From assembly GCA_045123575.1 (NCBI GenBank), contig JBGVKG010000052.1, positions 1 through 64,000 on the forward strand: DNA of 64,000 nucleotides, read 5' to 3'. Of the stretch, positions 55,098-64,000 are shown piece after piece. Under the pieces are notes generated by a model, which saw only the letters and a list, made by a program, of their open reading frames with translations, made no database searches and was not told where the DNA came from. The first letter of the stretch is position 1. Every line of letters starts with the position of its first letter. The position numbers and the translations under genes were made by a program. The DNA is from SVEL01 sp045123575. Its GTDB lineage: Bacteria; Bacillota; Clostridia; Lachnospirales; Lachnospiraceae.

Positions 55098-55990
55098 TGT
55101 ATCAACCCTACCTCCGTAGCCTTTTCAAACAGCATTCTCTCTATACCATAATCACTACATACTGTCATAAAACCTACATTTCTAGATGCGCAAAATTGTT
55201 TTAGTTCATTTTGATGGTATGCAAATGCTTTAGCGTATGCTTTCATAGATGACTTTGTAAGCTCTGTCCTATAATTTCGCATATCATCCTCATCTTCCGA
55301 CTCCATATCAAGCATAAGCACCTTTCCCTGCATACCAGGAGCAATCTCATCCCTTGATAATACCTGCAATAAATATACTTCTCTTTTGCGATATAGCAAA
55401 TAATCTACTGCTGCCTTCCAGTCACTATCAGTAAAAAAGTCAGAGATAATAATCGATATACCATCTCCCTTTCCCGGATTTTCCTGTGAACAAATAGACT
55501 TTCCTAAATCTCCTTCTCCATAGAACTCCAGATTATTCAATTTGTAGGCTCCATTATAAAACGCCTCTCTAGATGATACTCCGATACAAATATCTTCACA
55601 CTTTTCTTTATGTATAGCATAAAAGGACACTCTATCCATCGCCTGAACAGACAAATACCCTAGTGCTGCTGCTATCTGAAGCATAGCTTCTGCTTTATTA
55701 GGCTTGCCCCAATCCATAGATGCAGATGCATCCATATATATTCTATGATGTAGCTGTCTTTCATCTACAAATTGCTTCAGAAATAATTTCTCAAATCTGG
55801 CATATAGATTCCAATCCACGCGTCGCAAATCATCTCCCGGTATATACTCACGATAATCTGCAAACTCCACAGAACTACCATAGGCATTGGATCTTCGTGT
55901 TCCTCCAAACAATCCATTCATAGGTGTGTCAATATATAAATCTCTAGACTCAAGCATACTTATAAAGGCATCATCAATTACCTTTCTCAT
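55094..55990 (-). CDS. DUF58 domain protein
   Basis: 298 residues. The DUF58 core YIPGDDLRRVDWNLYARFEK is complete, followed by a vWA-like half (YMDASASMDWG). DUF58 proteins are constant partners of MoxR ATPases and vWA membrane proteins. GGAG precedes the ATG; the gene lies 22 bases after moxR. Confidence 0.92.
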   Translation of the reverse strand: MRKVIDDAFISMLESRDLYIDTPMNGLFGGTRRSNAYGSSVEFADYREYIPGDDLRRVDWNLYARFEKLFLKQFVDERQLHHRIYMDASASMDWGKPNKAEAMLQIAAALGYLSVQAMDRVSFYAIHKEKCEDICIGVSSREAFYNGAYKLNNLEFYGEGDLGKSICSQENPGKGDGISIIISDFFTDSDWKAAVDYLLYRKREVYLLQVLSRDEIAPGMQGKVLMLDMESEDEDDMRNYRTELTKSSMKAYAKAFAYHQNELKQFCASRNVGFMTVCSDYGIERMLFEKATEVGLIQ

Positions 55991-56012
55991 TATATCTTCT
56001 CCATAAATGCTT

Positions 56013-57002
56013 TTACTTCAACTTTTTTCCTACCTGATTGATAAGCTCCATAATAATATCATCTGCTGTAATCTTACTGGTTACAGCTCCAAAACTCGGC
56101 TTAATTCTATGTCTAAGAACCGGAAATGCCAGTGCATTAATATCTTCAAAAGCCACGTTATATCTACCAGCCATAAGTGCTCTAACCTTAGCTGCTGTTA
56201 TAAGTGCCTGTGCCGCTCTAGGACTTGCTCCTATACGAATATTTTTCTTAGCATAATCCAAAGCATTTGGTAACTCAGGATGTGTTGCAGATACAAGCAT
56301 CATAGTATATCGCATCACCTCATCTATAACAGGTATCTGCTTTGCTGTTTCTCGCATAGCGAGGAGTTCCTCTCCTGTCAGAACCGGCTGCGCCACCTCA
56401 TCCATCGTCTTTTGAGTCATATTTACTATATACTGTAGTTCATCAATAGTTGGAAATCCCATCTGAAGCTTAAACATAAATCTGTCCATCTGCGCCTCCG
56501 GCAAAGGATATGTACCATCCTGTTCAATAGGATTCTGAGTTGCCAGCACAAAGAATGGCTCATCTAGCTCATAGGTTTGTCCACCTGCAGTTACTGTATG
56601 CTCCTGCATGGCCTCCAATAGAGCTGACTGTGTCTTTGGAGTGGCACGATTAATCTCATCTGCCAAGATTATATTACTAAACACAGGTCCCTTTTGAAAT
56701 TGAAGTGTATACTGGCCATCCTCGTCCTTTTCCATAATATTTGTTCCTGTTATATCAGCAGGCATCAAATCAGGTGTAAACTGTATTCTTGAAAATGGTA
56801 ATGAAAATGCCTGTCCGAGAGAACGTACAAGTCTAGTTTTTCCTACACCTGGTACACCCTCTAATAAAACATTTCCACCAGCTATAAGTGCTATAACTGT
56901 GTTGATTACTACATCTTGCTGACCGACCATATCCTTACTTATCTCTGCAAGTATCTGTTTGCTCTTATCTGCAAAAAACACTATATCCTTCTCTGTTGCC
57001 AT
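56013..57002 (-). CDS. MoxR family AAA ATPase
   Basis: 329 residues. Walker A LLEGVPGVGKTRLVRSL, Walker B IILADEINRATPKTQSALLE and sensor regions FVLATQNPIEQDGTYPLPE are intact. MoxR ATPases act as chaperones for the assembly or activation of partner complexes, here probably the DUF58/vWA proteins encoded next. AGGAG lies upstream, and the gene follows the 537-residue membrane protein by about 31 bases. Confidence 0.94.
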   Translation of the reverse strand: MATEKDIVFFADKSKQILAEISKDMVGQQDVVINTVIALIAGGNVLLEGVPGVGKTRLVRSLGQAFSLPFSRIQFTPDLMPADITGTNIMEKDEDGQYTLQFQKGPVFSNIILADEINRATPKTQSALLEAMQEHTVTAGGQTYELDEPFFVLATQNPIEQDGTYPLPEAQMDRFMFKLQMGFPTIDELQYIVNMTQKTMDEVAQPVLTGEELLAMRETAKQIPVIDEVMRYTMMLVSATHPELPNALDYAKKNIRIGASPRAAQALITAAKVRALMAGRYNVAFEDINALAFPVLRHRIKPSFGAVTSKITADDIIMELINQVGKKLK

Positions 57003-57033
57003 TTATTTTCTCCTTTACATTTCATGTTTATTT

Positions 57034-58647
57034 TTAATCTAATGTTCCAAAATATTCTTCTATTATCTCACGAAGTTCCTCTGGCACCTCTCCTGCCTTC
57101 AAGGCTTCTAGATATTTGGCAAAATACACTGCATAAACATCTCCATATGGAACATCACCCGAGATAGGATCGTATATTCCCTCATTCATCTCATGTCCGT
57201 TAGCGACACCCTCGTCACCTTCTCCCGGCATATTTCCTTGTGCATTTCCATTTCCGTTACTTCCGCCAGCTTGTTCTCCTGACTGTCCACCATTTCCTTG
57301 TTCTTCTCCCGGCTGGCTTCCACTATTTCCTTGTTCCTCTCCCGGTTGGCTTCCACTATTTCCTTGTTCTTCTCCCGGTTCACTTCCACTATCTCCTTGT
57401 TCTTCTCCAGGCTCTTGATTCTCAGGTCGCTCATTTCCCAAAGCTTCATCTTTCGCAGCGTCTAATATACCCTCTAGGGCTTCCATCAAAGCTTCTAACA
57501 TCGACTGTTTTTCTAATTCTATTGCAATAGCAGACTGTGCCGCTTCTATATCATCACCAAGAAGCTTCTCTATATCTTCAATAGCTCCTACCCAAGATGA
57601 AGTCTCTTTCAAATCTCCTGCGAACTGTTCTAATGCCATATATAGGCCATCCTGCGGCTTTATCCCAGACTGCTGCAGCGCATCTGATACTGCCTGTGCC
57701 AATTCCTCTACCAGACTATTATCTGCATTAAGTTTGTCCTTCAAATTAGACAATGCTTCTTTTGCTGCCTCTATATCTCCCTTGCTTATAGCCTCTCCAA
57801 GTTCCTTCGTCAAATCATTGTTCTGTAAAGCTTCTCCTATCTCATCCTTAGATATAGCATCTTCTATCTTATCTCGCATTTCATCTTCCGCTTTGTCCAT
57901 GACTGCTGCTTGGCCTAATCCCTCTTCATCTGTCTCTTGATTTTTATCATTGTTCTCCTTACTATTTTCTTTATCTTCACTATTACCTTCTTTATCTTTA
58001 TTGATACTATCTTTTAACTCTTCTTCCAACTGCTCTAGTACATCTTCTAATTCTTCTTTTACATTAGTAGTAGTATCAGAATTATCTATAGTTTCTCTTA
58101 AATCTTCTATAAGTTTCTTTATTTCCTCTTCTTTCTCCTTATCAATAGCTTCCTGCGTAATATCTGGTACCTTTTTGGCAAATACATTGTAAGGTAAGAG
58201 TAGCATAAGTAGCGTCATAAGCAAGCAAATCAATGTGCCTAGCCAATCTCTAAGGCGAAGTGGTTTTGCTATCTGTCTAGAATGGATACTTTTTAAATGC
58301 ACAAGTGCATCCTGTCTTTGCAATCTATATATTTCTTCATCCGCATAACGATACTCGTACATCGTACTTATTCGTTCCTGTAATCCTAATTCATCAATAC
58401 GTTTTGCTACTTTCTTTTTTGTAGGGAAATATTTCACCAAGAACATTGGTAGAAAACTAACTATAAATATCACTGAAAAAACCTCAAGAAGAAGCTTATT
58501 TGATGGTTCTTCTATGCGCATATGATATATAAATGACACTATAAATACAGACAGCGCTCCATTCATCGCTGAAAACAGACCTGTTTTCAATATTCCTTCT
58601 AAAACCATCTGTACTTTAAATCTAAAGAAAAGTTTATTATAATCCAT
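57034..58647 (-). CDS. DUF4175-like membrane protein with coiled coil and low-complexity repeats
   Basis: 537 residues. Three membrane segments (about 18-40, 50-68 and 132-153) are followed by a long acidic coiled-coil region (about 160-400) and a Gly/Glu/Gln-rich segment with four 11-residue repeats of the type PGEEQGNSGSQ at residues 413-456. It then ends in a conserved-looking acidic tail (YGDVYAVYFAKYLEAL). This resembles DUF4175-type proteins of MoxR operons. It is the first gene of that operon. Confidence 0.8.
   Translation of the reverse strand: MDYNKLFFRFKVQMVLEGILKTGLFSAMNGALSVFIVSFIYHMRIEEPSNKLLLEVFSVIFIVSFLPMFLVKYFPTKKKVAKRIDELGLQERISTMYEYRYADEEIYRLQRQDALVHLKSIHSRQIAKPLRLRDWLGTLICLLMTLLMLLLPYNVFAKKVPDITQEAIDKEKEEEIKKLIEDLRETIDNSDTTTNVKEELEDVLEQLEEELKDSINKDKEGNSEDKENSKENNDKNQETDEEGLGQAAVMDKAEDEMRDKIEDAISKDEIGEALQNNDLTKELGEAISKGDIEAAKEALSNLKDKLNADNSLVEELAQAVSDALQQSGIKPQDGLYMALEQFAGDLKETSSWVGAIEDIEKLLGDDIEAAQSAIAIELEKQSMLEALMEALEGILDAAKDEALGNERPENQEPGEEQGDSGSEPGEEQGNSGSQPGEEQGNSGSQPGEEQGNGGQSGEQAGGSNGNGNAQGNMPGEGDEGVANGHEMNEGIYDPISGDVPYGDVYAVYFAKYLEALKAGEVPEELREIIEEYFGTLD
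57280..57411 (-). repeat. In-frame 33-bp tandem repeat
   Basis: Four copies of a 33-base unit encode PGEEQGDSGSE, PGEEQGNSGSQ (twice) and PGEEQGNGGQS. It is part of the preceding membrane-protein gene and likely to vary in copy number between strains. Confidence 0.85.
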
Positions 58648-58688
58648 CTTTAACCACCCTCATATACATCTGCATACACTACTTTTCT

Positions 58689-58741
58689 GTCAACCTTTAT
58701 AAACTTTAATAGGTTGACGTGTTAATACACATCAACCTATT
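58689..58741 (-). terminator. Terminator-like region with alternative pairings
   Basis: On the minus strand AATAGGTTGA (58741-58732) can pair with TCAACCTATT (58717-58708), and GTCAACCT (58718-58711) can instead pair with AGGTTGAC (58696-58689). The U-tract is poor. It lies between the HAD-GNAT gene and the MoxR operon and could terminate the former or attenuate the latter. Confidence 0.55.
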
Positions 58742-58802
58742 TTATCACAAGTATAAATAACTTACATTATCATTTATTTTAGATATATATAATATATTTA
58801 AT

Positions 58803-60005
58803 TTACGGCAAGTCTATATACCCTATAATGTGATTATCTATTATCTTGTCTCTTAATGACGCACCCAGCTTTTTCGCTAGATGTATAGATATATCATTAT
58901 CCTTATGTACTATAACTCGCACACGTTTGATACCAAAGTGCTCTGGTACATAATCTAATATGGCCTTCAAACCTTCATATGCATAACCTTGACCCTGCTT
59001 ATCAGCTCGTATAATATATCCAATCTCTATTCCGTCTGTAGTATCATCTGGAATAATTTCTTCTTCTCCAGGCTCGCTCATTTTATATTCGATGCCACCA
59101 CGTCCTATTATTTCTCCCGTGGACTTTTCTACAAAAAGCCATATACCAAAATCATAGAAATTATATATATACTTCTGATAATCTGCTATATACTGACGTT
59201 CCTCATCCATATCCGGATAGAGATTTTCCATATAACGCAAGTCATTTCCTTCATATATTTTATATATATCCTCCACATCCAAAGGACACATCTCTCTTAT
59301 GATAAGTCTCTCTGTCTCAAGCACTGTCCATGGAGTGCCAAAATGATGACTATACACCATTTCTACAAAATCATTATCTATACTATTAAATGACTCAAAC
59401 AAATAATCTGCCTGTGACAAATCCTGATTGCCTGAGCTAGGATTAATGAATCCTAAGCACGCCATACCAGCAGCTACTGCCGCCTTTACACCATTACACG
59501 AGTCCTCTATAACTATACATTCTTCTGGCTTAACTCTAAGCTCCTCTGCCGCTTTCAAAAAAACATCTGGTGCCGGCTTAGGGTTAGACACCGACAAACC
59601 TGTTACAAGCTTATGAAAATCCTCTTCCAATCCCAGTCTTTGCACATTGTTCTCAATGTTTTTAAGTGCTGAAGAAGAGGCTACTGCAAGTTTATACTTT
59701 GAAGACAACATTTTCACAAAATCTACAACACCTGGAATCACCGGATATCCTTTATCAGACACTATTTTTTCTTTTATCTGTTCTGATAACTGGAATAATC
59801 CTTCCGCCGTATATCCCAATAGGCCGAAATCTTTTATAATCTTGGTCCACATAGCCATTACTGTACTACCAACATACTGTTTGTAATATTCGTAATCCAA
59901 ATCCTTGCCAAAATACTCCTGCATAGTTTTTCTATTCACTTCATAGTGAAGGGGTTCACTGTCAACGAGAACCCCATCCATATCAAATATTATTGCTTTA
60001 AGCAT
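58803..60005 (-). CDS. HAD-family hydrolase fused to a GNAT acetyltransferase
   Basis: 400 residues. The N-terminal part (1-215) is a beta-phosphoglucomutase-like HAD subfamily IA enzyme: IIFDMDGVLVDSEPLH (catalytic aspartates), VASSSALKNIENN, and IEDSCNGVKAAVAAGM. The C-terminal part (about 225-400) is a GNAT domain (TERLIIREMCPLDVEDI; GYIIRADKQGQGYAYEGLKA). The frame is continuous, so the fusion is real unless a compensated error exists. Substrates of both halves are unknown. Confidence 0.9.
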   Translation of the reverse strand: MLKAIIFDMDGVLVDSEPLHYEVNRKTMQEYFGKDLDYEYYKQYVGSTVMAMWTKIIKDFGLLGYTAEGLFQLSEQIKEKIVSDKGYPVIPGVVDFVKMLSSKYKLAVASSSALKNIENNVQRLGLEEDFHKLVTGLSVSNPKPAPDVFLKAAEELRVKPEECIVIEDSCNGVKAAVAAGMACLGFINPSSGNQDLSQADYLFESFNSIDNDFVEMVYSHHFGTPWTVLETERLIIREMCPLDVEDIYKIYEGNDLRYMENLYPDMDEERQYIADYQKYIYNFYDFGIWLFVEKSTGEIIGRGGIEYKMSEPGEEEIIPDDTTDGIEIGYIIRADKQGQGYAYEGLKAILDYVPEHFGIKRVRVIVHKDNDISIHLAKKLGASLRDKIIDNHIIGYIDLP

Positions 60006-60027
60006 ATCGTAATCTTTCAGCTACTTA

Positions 60028-60546
60028 TTAGCACTTTTCTGGTTCTGGGTACTCAACACCCATAGTGTCTACTGTAACACTCTGCATTCTCTGTGTTTCA
60101 AGTGGTCTATCATTGTAATCAACATCAACCTCTGCAATCTTGTTTACATTCTCCATACCCTCGATAACCTTACCAAATGCAGCATACTGACCATCAAGAT
60201 GTGGTGAGTTCTTATGCATAATAAAGAACTGTGAACCCGCTGAATCTGGATGCATAGCTCTAGCCATAGAGAGCACTCCCTCTGTATGCTTCAATTCATT
60301 CTTGAAACCATTGTATGCAAATTCACCCTTGATATCATATCCTGGGCCACCCATACCTGTACCGTCTGGACATCCACCCTGAATCATAAAACCACATATA
60401 ACTCTGTGGAAAATAAGTCCATCATAATATCCCTTCTTTATAAGGCTGATAAAGTTATTAACTGTGTTTGGAGCTATCTCTGGATAAAGCTCAGCCTTTA
60501 TCACATCTCCATTTTCCATTGTAATTGTAACTATTGGGTTAGACAT
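60028..60546 (-). CDS. Peptidyl-prolyl cis-trans isomerase, cyclophilin type
   Basis: 172 residues. The active-site arginine region LIFHRVICGFMIQGGCPDGT and the AGSQFFIMHKNSPHLDG block are complete. No signal peptide is present, so it is cytoplasmic. GGAGG lies upstream of the ATG. It assists folding by isomerising prolyl bonds. Confidence 0.95.
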   Translation of the reverse strand: MSNPIVTITMENGDVIKAELYPEIAPNTVNNFISLIKKGYYDGLIFHRVICGFMIQGGCPDGTGMGGPGYDIKGEFAYNGFKNELKHTEGVLSMARAMHPDSAGSQFFIMHKNSPHLDGQYAAFGKVIEGMENVNKIAEVDVDYNDRPLETQRMQSVTVDTMGVEYPEPEKC

Positions 60547-60600
60547 TTTTTGTTCCTCCGTCTTTTATATTTTATGTATATATCCTAAGATATTATTAAC

Positions 60601-61518
60601 CTATCTACGTCTTCCGCCACCACCGTGACTTCTGCCGCTACTACTTCTATGGCTAGATGAGCCGCCTCTGCTACCTCCGCTACCAGATGAACTGTCTACC
60701 TTATGTGAGGTAGTTGTAGTATGAGTATATCTATCAAACTGGTGTAGCATCTTGAAGCTGTCCTTTTCCATATAGGTCCTTGAATTAACTGTAACTCTTG
60801 TAGAAGATGATATGCACATAATAAGTACAGATATACCTGCCACAACTAATGCTATAAGAAAACAAGTACCTGCATTCTGAAGTCCAGTAAACAGATTACC
60901 ATCATACGCATCATAGATTTCATCCTCGTAATCATACCAGAAATCCTCATAATCGACATATCCGCCCTCATTCCAGGCATCCTCTAGTTCCTCAAATGCA
61001 TTCTGCTTCTTTCTAGAGCCTACAACATCCTCTACAAAGTCCAGATAATCCCTGGCACTATCGTAATAGTAATAATCTGCAAAATTATCCCACACTGCAT
61101 CTATGAGATCGTCAATATCATAATCATCTAAATATACCATAGCCAGACCGCATGTAGAAAAATATACTCCACCGCCGTCATCTTCATCTATAAGATACAA
61201 TATACCTGACTCTTTATATCCGCCATAATCATAAAAATCGTCTGCATACTCAACATCGCTTTTATCACCGCGGTCTCTTGCTGATACAATAACCACATCC
61301 ATATCAAGCTTCTGGCTTAACTTGTCGCAACGTTCCTGAAGTTCTAGCTCTTCCTCATCTGTAAGTACATCTGCATAGTCATACACATACTGAGTGTTAT
61401 CTATCTGCCAATCTTCTGGGTTACCACCCCCTGATACATGTGTAAATCCATATACAGGCATTGCAAGCATTGTAGATATAACGCCTACGACCGCACATTT
61501 TAAATATTTCTTCATCAT
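60601..61518 (-). CDS. TPM-domain exported membrane protein
   Basis: About 305 residues. A signal peptide (AVVGVISTMLAMPVYGFTHV) is followed by a TPM domain (YVYDYADVLTDEEELELQER, MDVVIVSARD), an acidic Tyr/Asp-rich middle, one membrane segment (TCFLIALVVAGISVLIMCIS) and a Ser/Arg/Gly/His-rich tail (SSGRSHGGGGRRR). The start follows GGGAGG and overlaps the stop of the zinc-ribbon gene; an in-frame ATG at 61581 would lie deep inside that gene. The pair is thus coupled. Confidence 0.87.
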   Translation of the reverse strand: MMKKYLKCAVVGVISTMLAMPVYGFTHVSGGGNPEDWQIDNTQYVYDYADVLTDEEELELQERCDKLSQKLDMDVVIVSARDRGDKSDVEYADDFYDYGGYKESGILYLIDEDDGGGVYFSTCGLAMVYLDDYDIDDLIDAVWDNFADYYYYDSARDYLDFVEDVVGSRKKQNAFEELEDAWNEGGYVDYEDFWYDYEDEIYDAYDGNLFTGLQNAGTCFLIALVVAGISVLIMCISSSTRVTVNSRTYMEKDSFKMLHQFDRYTHTTTTSHKVDSSSGSGGSRGGSSSHRSSSGRSHGGGGRRR

Positions 61519-62558
61519 CCGAACAGTCCTCCTAACATCATAAGAATGCTGAATACTCCTACGAATATTCCTCCAAACCATGCTGCTATTTTTCCTACTG
61601 ACTTAGGTAGTTTACCTACTACCTTACCAGTCTGACCGTTCATAGCAAATGTGTACATTTTATTCTTATATTTGTAATTAAGTATCCATACAGGCATAAG
61701 TGTATATGAAGATTTACGTCTATTAAGCTTGATATTAGTACCTACAACATTTACACTTGAATATCCCTTTATGGTACTTCTAGCCTCTGCTACTATGTAC
61801 TCTTTTACTCTATTTTCTACTCTTGGCGCCATCTGTGCAGCATCATATGAGTATTTCTCTGACTGATAACCCGATAAATAAGGCATCTGGAATTCCTTTA
61901 ATTCGCCATAGTTGTATGGCTCCAAAAGGTCCATAGTCTTATCATCCATCTTCTGTGAGGCATCTGCCGGTATCCTATCAAACTCTGCCGCAACATGTCG
62001 TCCTACGTTATAATGCATAGTATGATTGTATATAGTATCTCCTCTACGCTCACTTCTATGCTTCTTTGCAACGGCATTCACATGGGCATCTGTTCCGTAA
62101 TCGTACAACCAGAATGGTACATATATACCTGTAATCTTCTCTATTGTGCTTTGCTTCTTAAAACCAGAAGGTGTCACCAAACCCGTACCAGTCCACTTCT
62201 TATAAGCCTGCACAGCCTGTTCCTTTGGTATCCTAAATGGAATAACAAGCTCCGGCTTCATAGCTCCTGTAAGTCGTCCCTTTATCATACTAGGGCTACC
62301 ACAGAAGCTACAGAATGTTGCAGTAGTATATTCATCTGTAACTATCTCTGCTCCACAGCTTTCGCACTTGTACCCATCAAAATCGCAATACTCTCTCTCT
62401 ACCTTTTCCTCAACCACACTATCATCAAATAGGTCGTTGGCATCATCCATAGTAGAGACATCTATCTGCGCTTCACAGTATTCACATGTTAACTTTCCTG
62501 TAGTTCCATCGAATGTAATAGGTGCTCCACAGGAAGGACATTTATATGTTTTTACCAT
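61515..62558 (-). CDS. Zinc-ribbon membrane protein
   Basis: 347 residues. Two pairs of CxxC motifs at the N-terminus (CPSCG, CEYCE, CESCG, CSFCG) form zinc ribbons. A conserved-looking central domain (TGIYVPFWLYDYGTDAHV; LMPVWILNYKYKNKMYTFAM) and a C-terminal membrane segment (IAAWFGGIFVGVFSILMMLG) follow. Similar proteins are common in Clostridia and are of unknown function, often next to a TPM protein as here. AGGAG precedes the ATG. Confidence 0.85.
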   Translation of the reverse strand: MVKTYKCPSCGAPITFDGTTGKLTCEYCEAQIDVSTMDDANDLFDDSVVEEKVEREYCDFDGYKCESCGAEIVTDEYTTATFCSFCGSPSMIKGRLTGAMKPELVIPFRIPKEQAVQAYKKWTGTGLVTPSGFKKQSTIEKITGIYVPFWLYDYGTDAHVNAVAKKHRSERRGDTIYNHTMHYNVGRHVAAEFDRIPADASQKMDDKTMDLLEPYNYGELKEFQMPYLSGYQSEKYSYDAAQMAPRVENRVKEYIVAEARSTIKGYSSVNVVGTNIKLNRRKSSYTLMPVWILNYKYKNKMYTFAMNGQTGKVVGKLPKSVGKIAAWFGGIFVGVFSILMMLGGLFG

Positions 62559-62601
62559 ATCATCTCTCCTTTTATCCTATAGTATATGTTTCTAAATGTA
62601 A

Positions 62602-64000
62602 CTATACCTCAAATATTAAGTCTCCGTATGAAGGCATTGGCCACATTTCCTTATCAACTATCATCTCAAGCTTATCAACAGGCTTTCTAAGTGCCTCCAT
62701 TGCAGGAACTACATGTTCTCTATACTGCAATGCCTGACCCTTACCTCTCTTAAGCTTTTTCGCTATATCTCTCTGTTCTATGAGAACATTTAACGCAGCC
62801 TTCGCCTCCTTAAGATAAGCAGTTACCTCTGTCAATGTACCAGACTGAACGCCTGAATCTGCACCGGCTTCTCTTACAGCTATAACTGTATCTGCAAGGA
62901 ACTTTGTATACTTTGTAACGGCAGGAATAATACTCTTAGATGCCATATCTATCATAGTACGTGCCTCGATATTAATAGTCTTTGCATATATCTCGTATAA
63001 TATCTCTGCTCTAGAATGAAGCTCTGCCTCTGTAAAGATATGGAACTTGCCAAACAGATCAATTGCCTTCTGTGTTGTAAGGGCATCAACTGCCTCAACC
63101 ATACTCTTAATATTTGTAAGTCCTCTTCTATTAGCCTCTTCTATCCATTCATCAGAATATCCATCTCCATTGAAGATAATTCTCTGATTCTCTGTGAGAT
63201 ATCTCTTTATAAGCTCATGACAAGCCTTATCGAAATCCTCTGCCTGCTCTAATTCATCTGCTGCCTCACAGAAAGCTTCTGCCACAATTGTATTTAATGT
63301 AATATTTGCACTAGCGATAGAATCTGACGAACCAACCATACGGAACTCAAACTTATTACCTGTAAATGCAAATGGTGATGTTCTATTTCTATCAGTAGCA
63401 TCTTTTCTGAAGTTAGGTAATGTATTAACACCTGTATTAAATCTTGAACCCTTAAGGAAGCTTGTAGCCTCACCTGTGGCAATCATCTGCTCAACCAAGT
63501 CCTCTAACTGTTCTCCTAAGAACACAGATATGATAACTGGTGGTGCCTCATGACCACCAAGTCTTACATCATTACCTACATTAGCTGCAGACTGACGTAA
63601 TAAATCTGCGTGTTTATTAACAGCCTTAAGTATACATGCAAGTACCAAAAGAAACTGCATATTTTCATTTGGCTTGCTACCTGGATCAAGAAGGTTTACT
63701 TTATTGTCTGTTACAAGTGACCAGTTATCATGCTTACCAGAACCACTTACTCTTGCAAATGGCTTCTCATGAAGAAGACATGTAAGTCCATGTCTATTTG
63801 CAACCTTCTTCATAGTCTCCATGACAAGCTGATTGTGGTCTACCGCAACGTTTGCTGTGGAAAATATAGGTGCAAGCTCATGCTGTGCAGGTGCAACCTC
63901 ATTGTGCTGTGTCTTAGCAGATACGCCAAGTTTCCACAACTCTATATTCAAATCCTTCATATATGCGCCTATACGCTCTCGTATCGTTCCAAAATAATGG
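62602..64000 (-). CDS. glnN: Type III glutamine synthetase, C-terminal part (cut by window end)
   Basis: The frame is open from the window edge to a stop at 62602, about 466 residues of an expected 690-700. The block ELWKLGVSAKTQHNEVAPAQ, the ATP/metal residues around FARVSGSGKHDNWSL, and the GSIII-type region LGGHEAPPVIISVFLG identify glutamine synthetase III, which makes glutamine from glutamate and ammonia as a large oligomer. The N-terminal third and the promoter lie outside the window. Confidence 0.95.
   Translation of the reverse strand, partial: HYFGTIRERIGAYMKDLNIELWKLGVSAKTQHNEVAPAQHELAPIFSTANVAVDHNQLVMETMKKVANRHGLTCLLHEKPFARVSGSGKHDNWSLVTDNKVNLLDPGSKPNENMQFLLVLACILKAVNKHADLLRQSAANVGNDVRLGGHEAPPVIISVFLGEQLEDLVEQMIATGEATSFLKGSRFNTGVNTLPNFRKDATDRNRTSPFAFTGNKFEFRMVGSSDSIASANITLNTIVAEAFCEAADELEQAEDFDKACHELIKRYLTENQRIIFNGDGYSDEWIEEANRRGLTNIKSMVEAVDALTTQKAIDLFGKFHIFTEAELHSRAEILYEIYAKTINIEARTMIDMASKSIIPAVTKYTKFLADTVIAVREAGADSGVQSGTLTEVTAYLKEAKAALNVLIEQRDIAKKLKRGKGQALQYREHVVPAMEALRKPVDKLEMIVDKEMWPMPSYGDLIFEV

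Noticed and set aside
57280..57411. Repeat array or second coding frame (the 87-codon minus-strand ORF)
   Set aside because: The 33-base repeat is an in-frame part of the membrane-protein gene; the other frame is a low-complexity shadow.

Overview
The window looks like chromosomal DNA from a low-GC anaerobic member of the Bacillota, most probably Lachnospiraceae-like Clostridia. This is inferred from the A/T-rich codon use, strong AGGAGG ribosome sites, type III glutamine synthetase, the Nfn-type oxidoreductase pair, a YjfB-family protein and the FtsEX/PcsB-like set. The species cannot be fixed from sequence alone. Housekeeping genes dominate. The one clearly accessory stretch is about 36-47.5 kb, and two intergenic regions carry unusual repeats.

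Layout: 0.2-4.2 kb holds a response regulator, a hybrid histidine kinase and a DegV protein in one operon. 4.3-7.4 kb (minus) holds an ABC-F ATPase and a LytTR regulator with a LiaF-like membrane protein. 7.6-9.6 kb holds an ion/anion permease and a cytidylate-kinase-like protein. 9.65-10.25 kb is a roughly 600-bp imperfect giant palindrome between convergent genes. 10.3-15.7 kb holds a GNAT enzyme, UvrA and UvrB. 15.8-16.6 kb is a methyltransferase. 16.7-22.1 kb (minus) is a cell-envelope cluster: FtsE, FtsX, an M23 peptidase, an S41 protease and a CapA-like lipoprotein. 22.1-25.7 kb holds a PucR-type regulator and a NitT/TauT-like ABC importer. 26.2-26.5 kb is a block of tandem hairpin repeats downstream of the MsmK/UgpC-type ATPase. 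27.9-35.8 kb is mostly housekeeping: YjfB, a CPBP protease, RidA, a CvfB-like protein, acyl-ACP thioesterase, a second ABC-F protein placed directly behind a tRNA-Gln terminator, CoaX and CoaBC.

36-47.5 kb is the accessory region. It contains a DUF4375-like protein, a solitary AAA_13-type ATPase and a peptide-secretion locus. That locus has a C39-peptidase ABC exporter, an HlyD-like adaptor, a 136-residue precursor with a double-glycine leader, a GyrI-like protein, a Big_2-domain membrane-anchored protein, and a TPR regulator with two separate helix-turn-helix domains. Between exporter and regulator lies an unlisted 50-codon ORF with an export-type N-terminus and a strong ribosome site. I read it as a candidate signalling peptide for the regulator. 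This is the most promising undescribed system in the window.

47.6-50.0 kb encodes the NfnA/NfnB-like flavoprotein pair. 50.7-58.6 kb is a MoxR / DUF58 / von Willebrand factor A operon. 58.8-64 kb holds a HAD-GNAT fusion, a cyclophilin, a TPM-domain protein, a zinc-ribbon protein and the C-terminal two thirds of a type III glutamine synthetase that runs off the window end.
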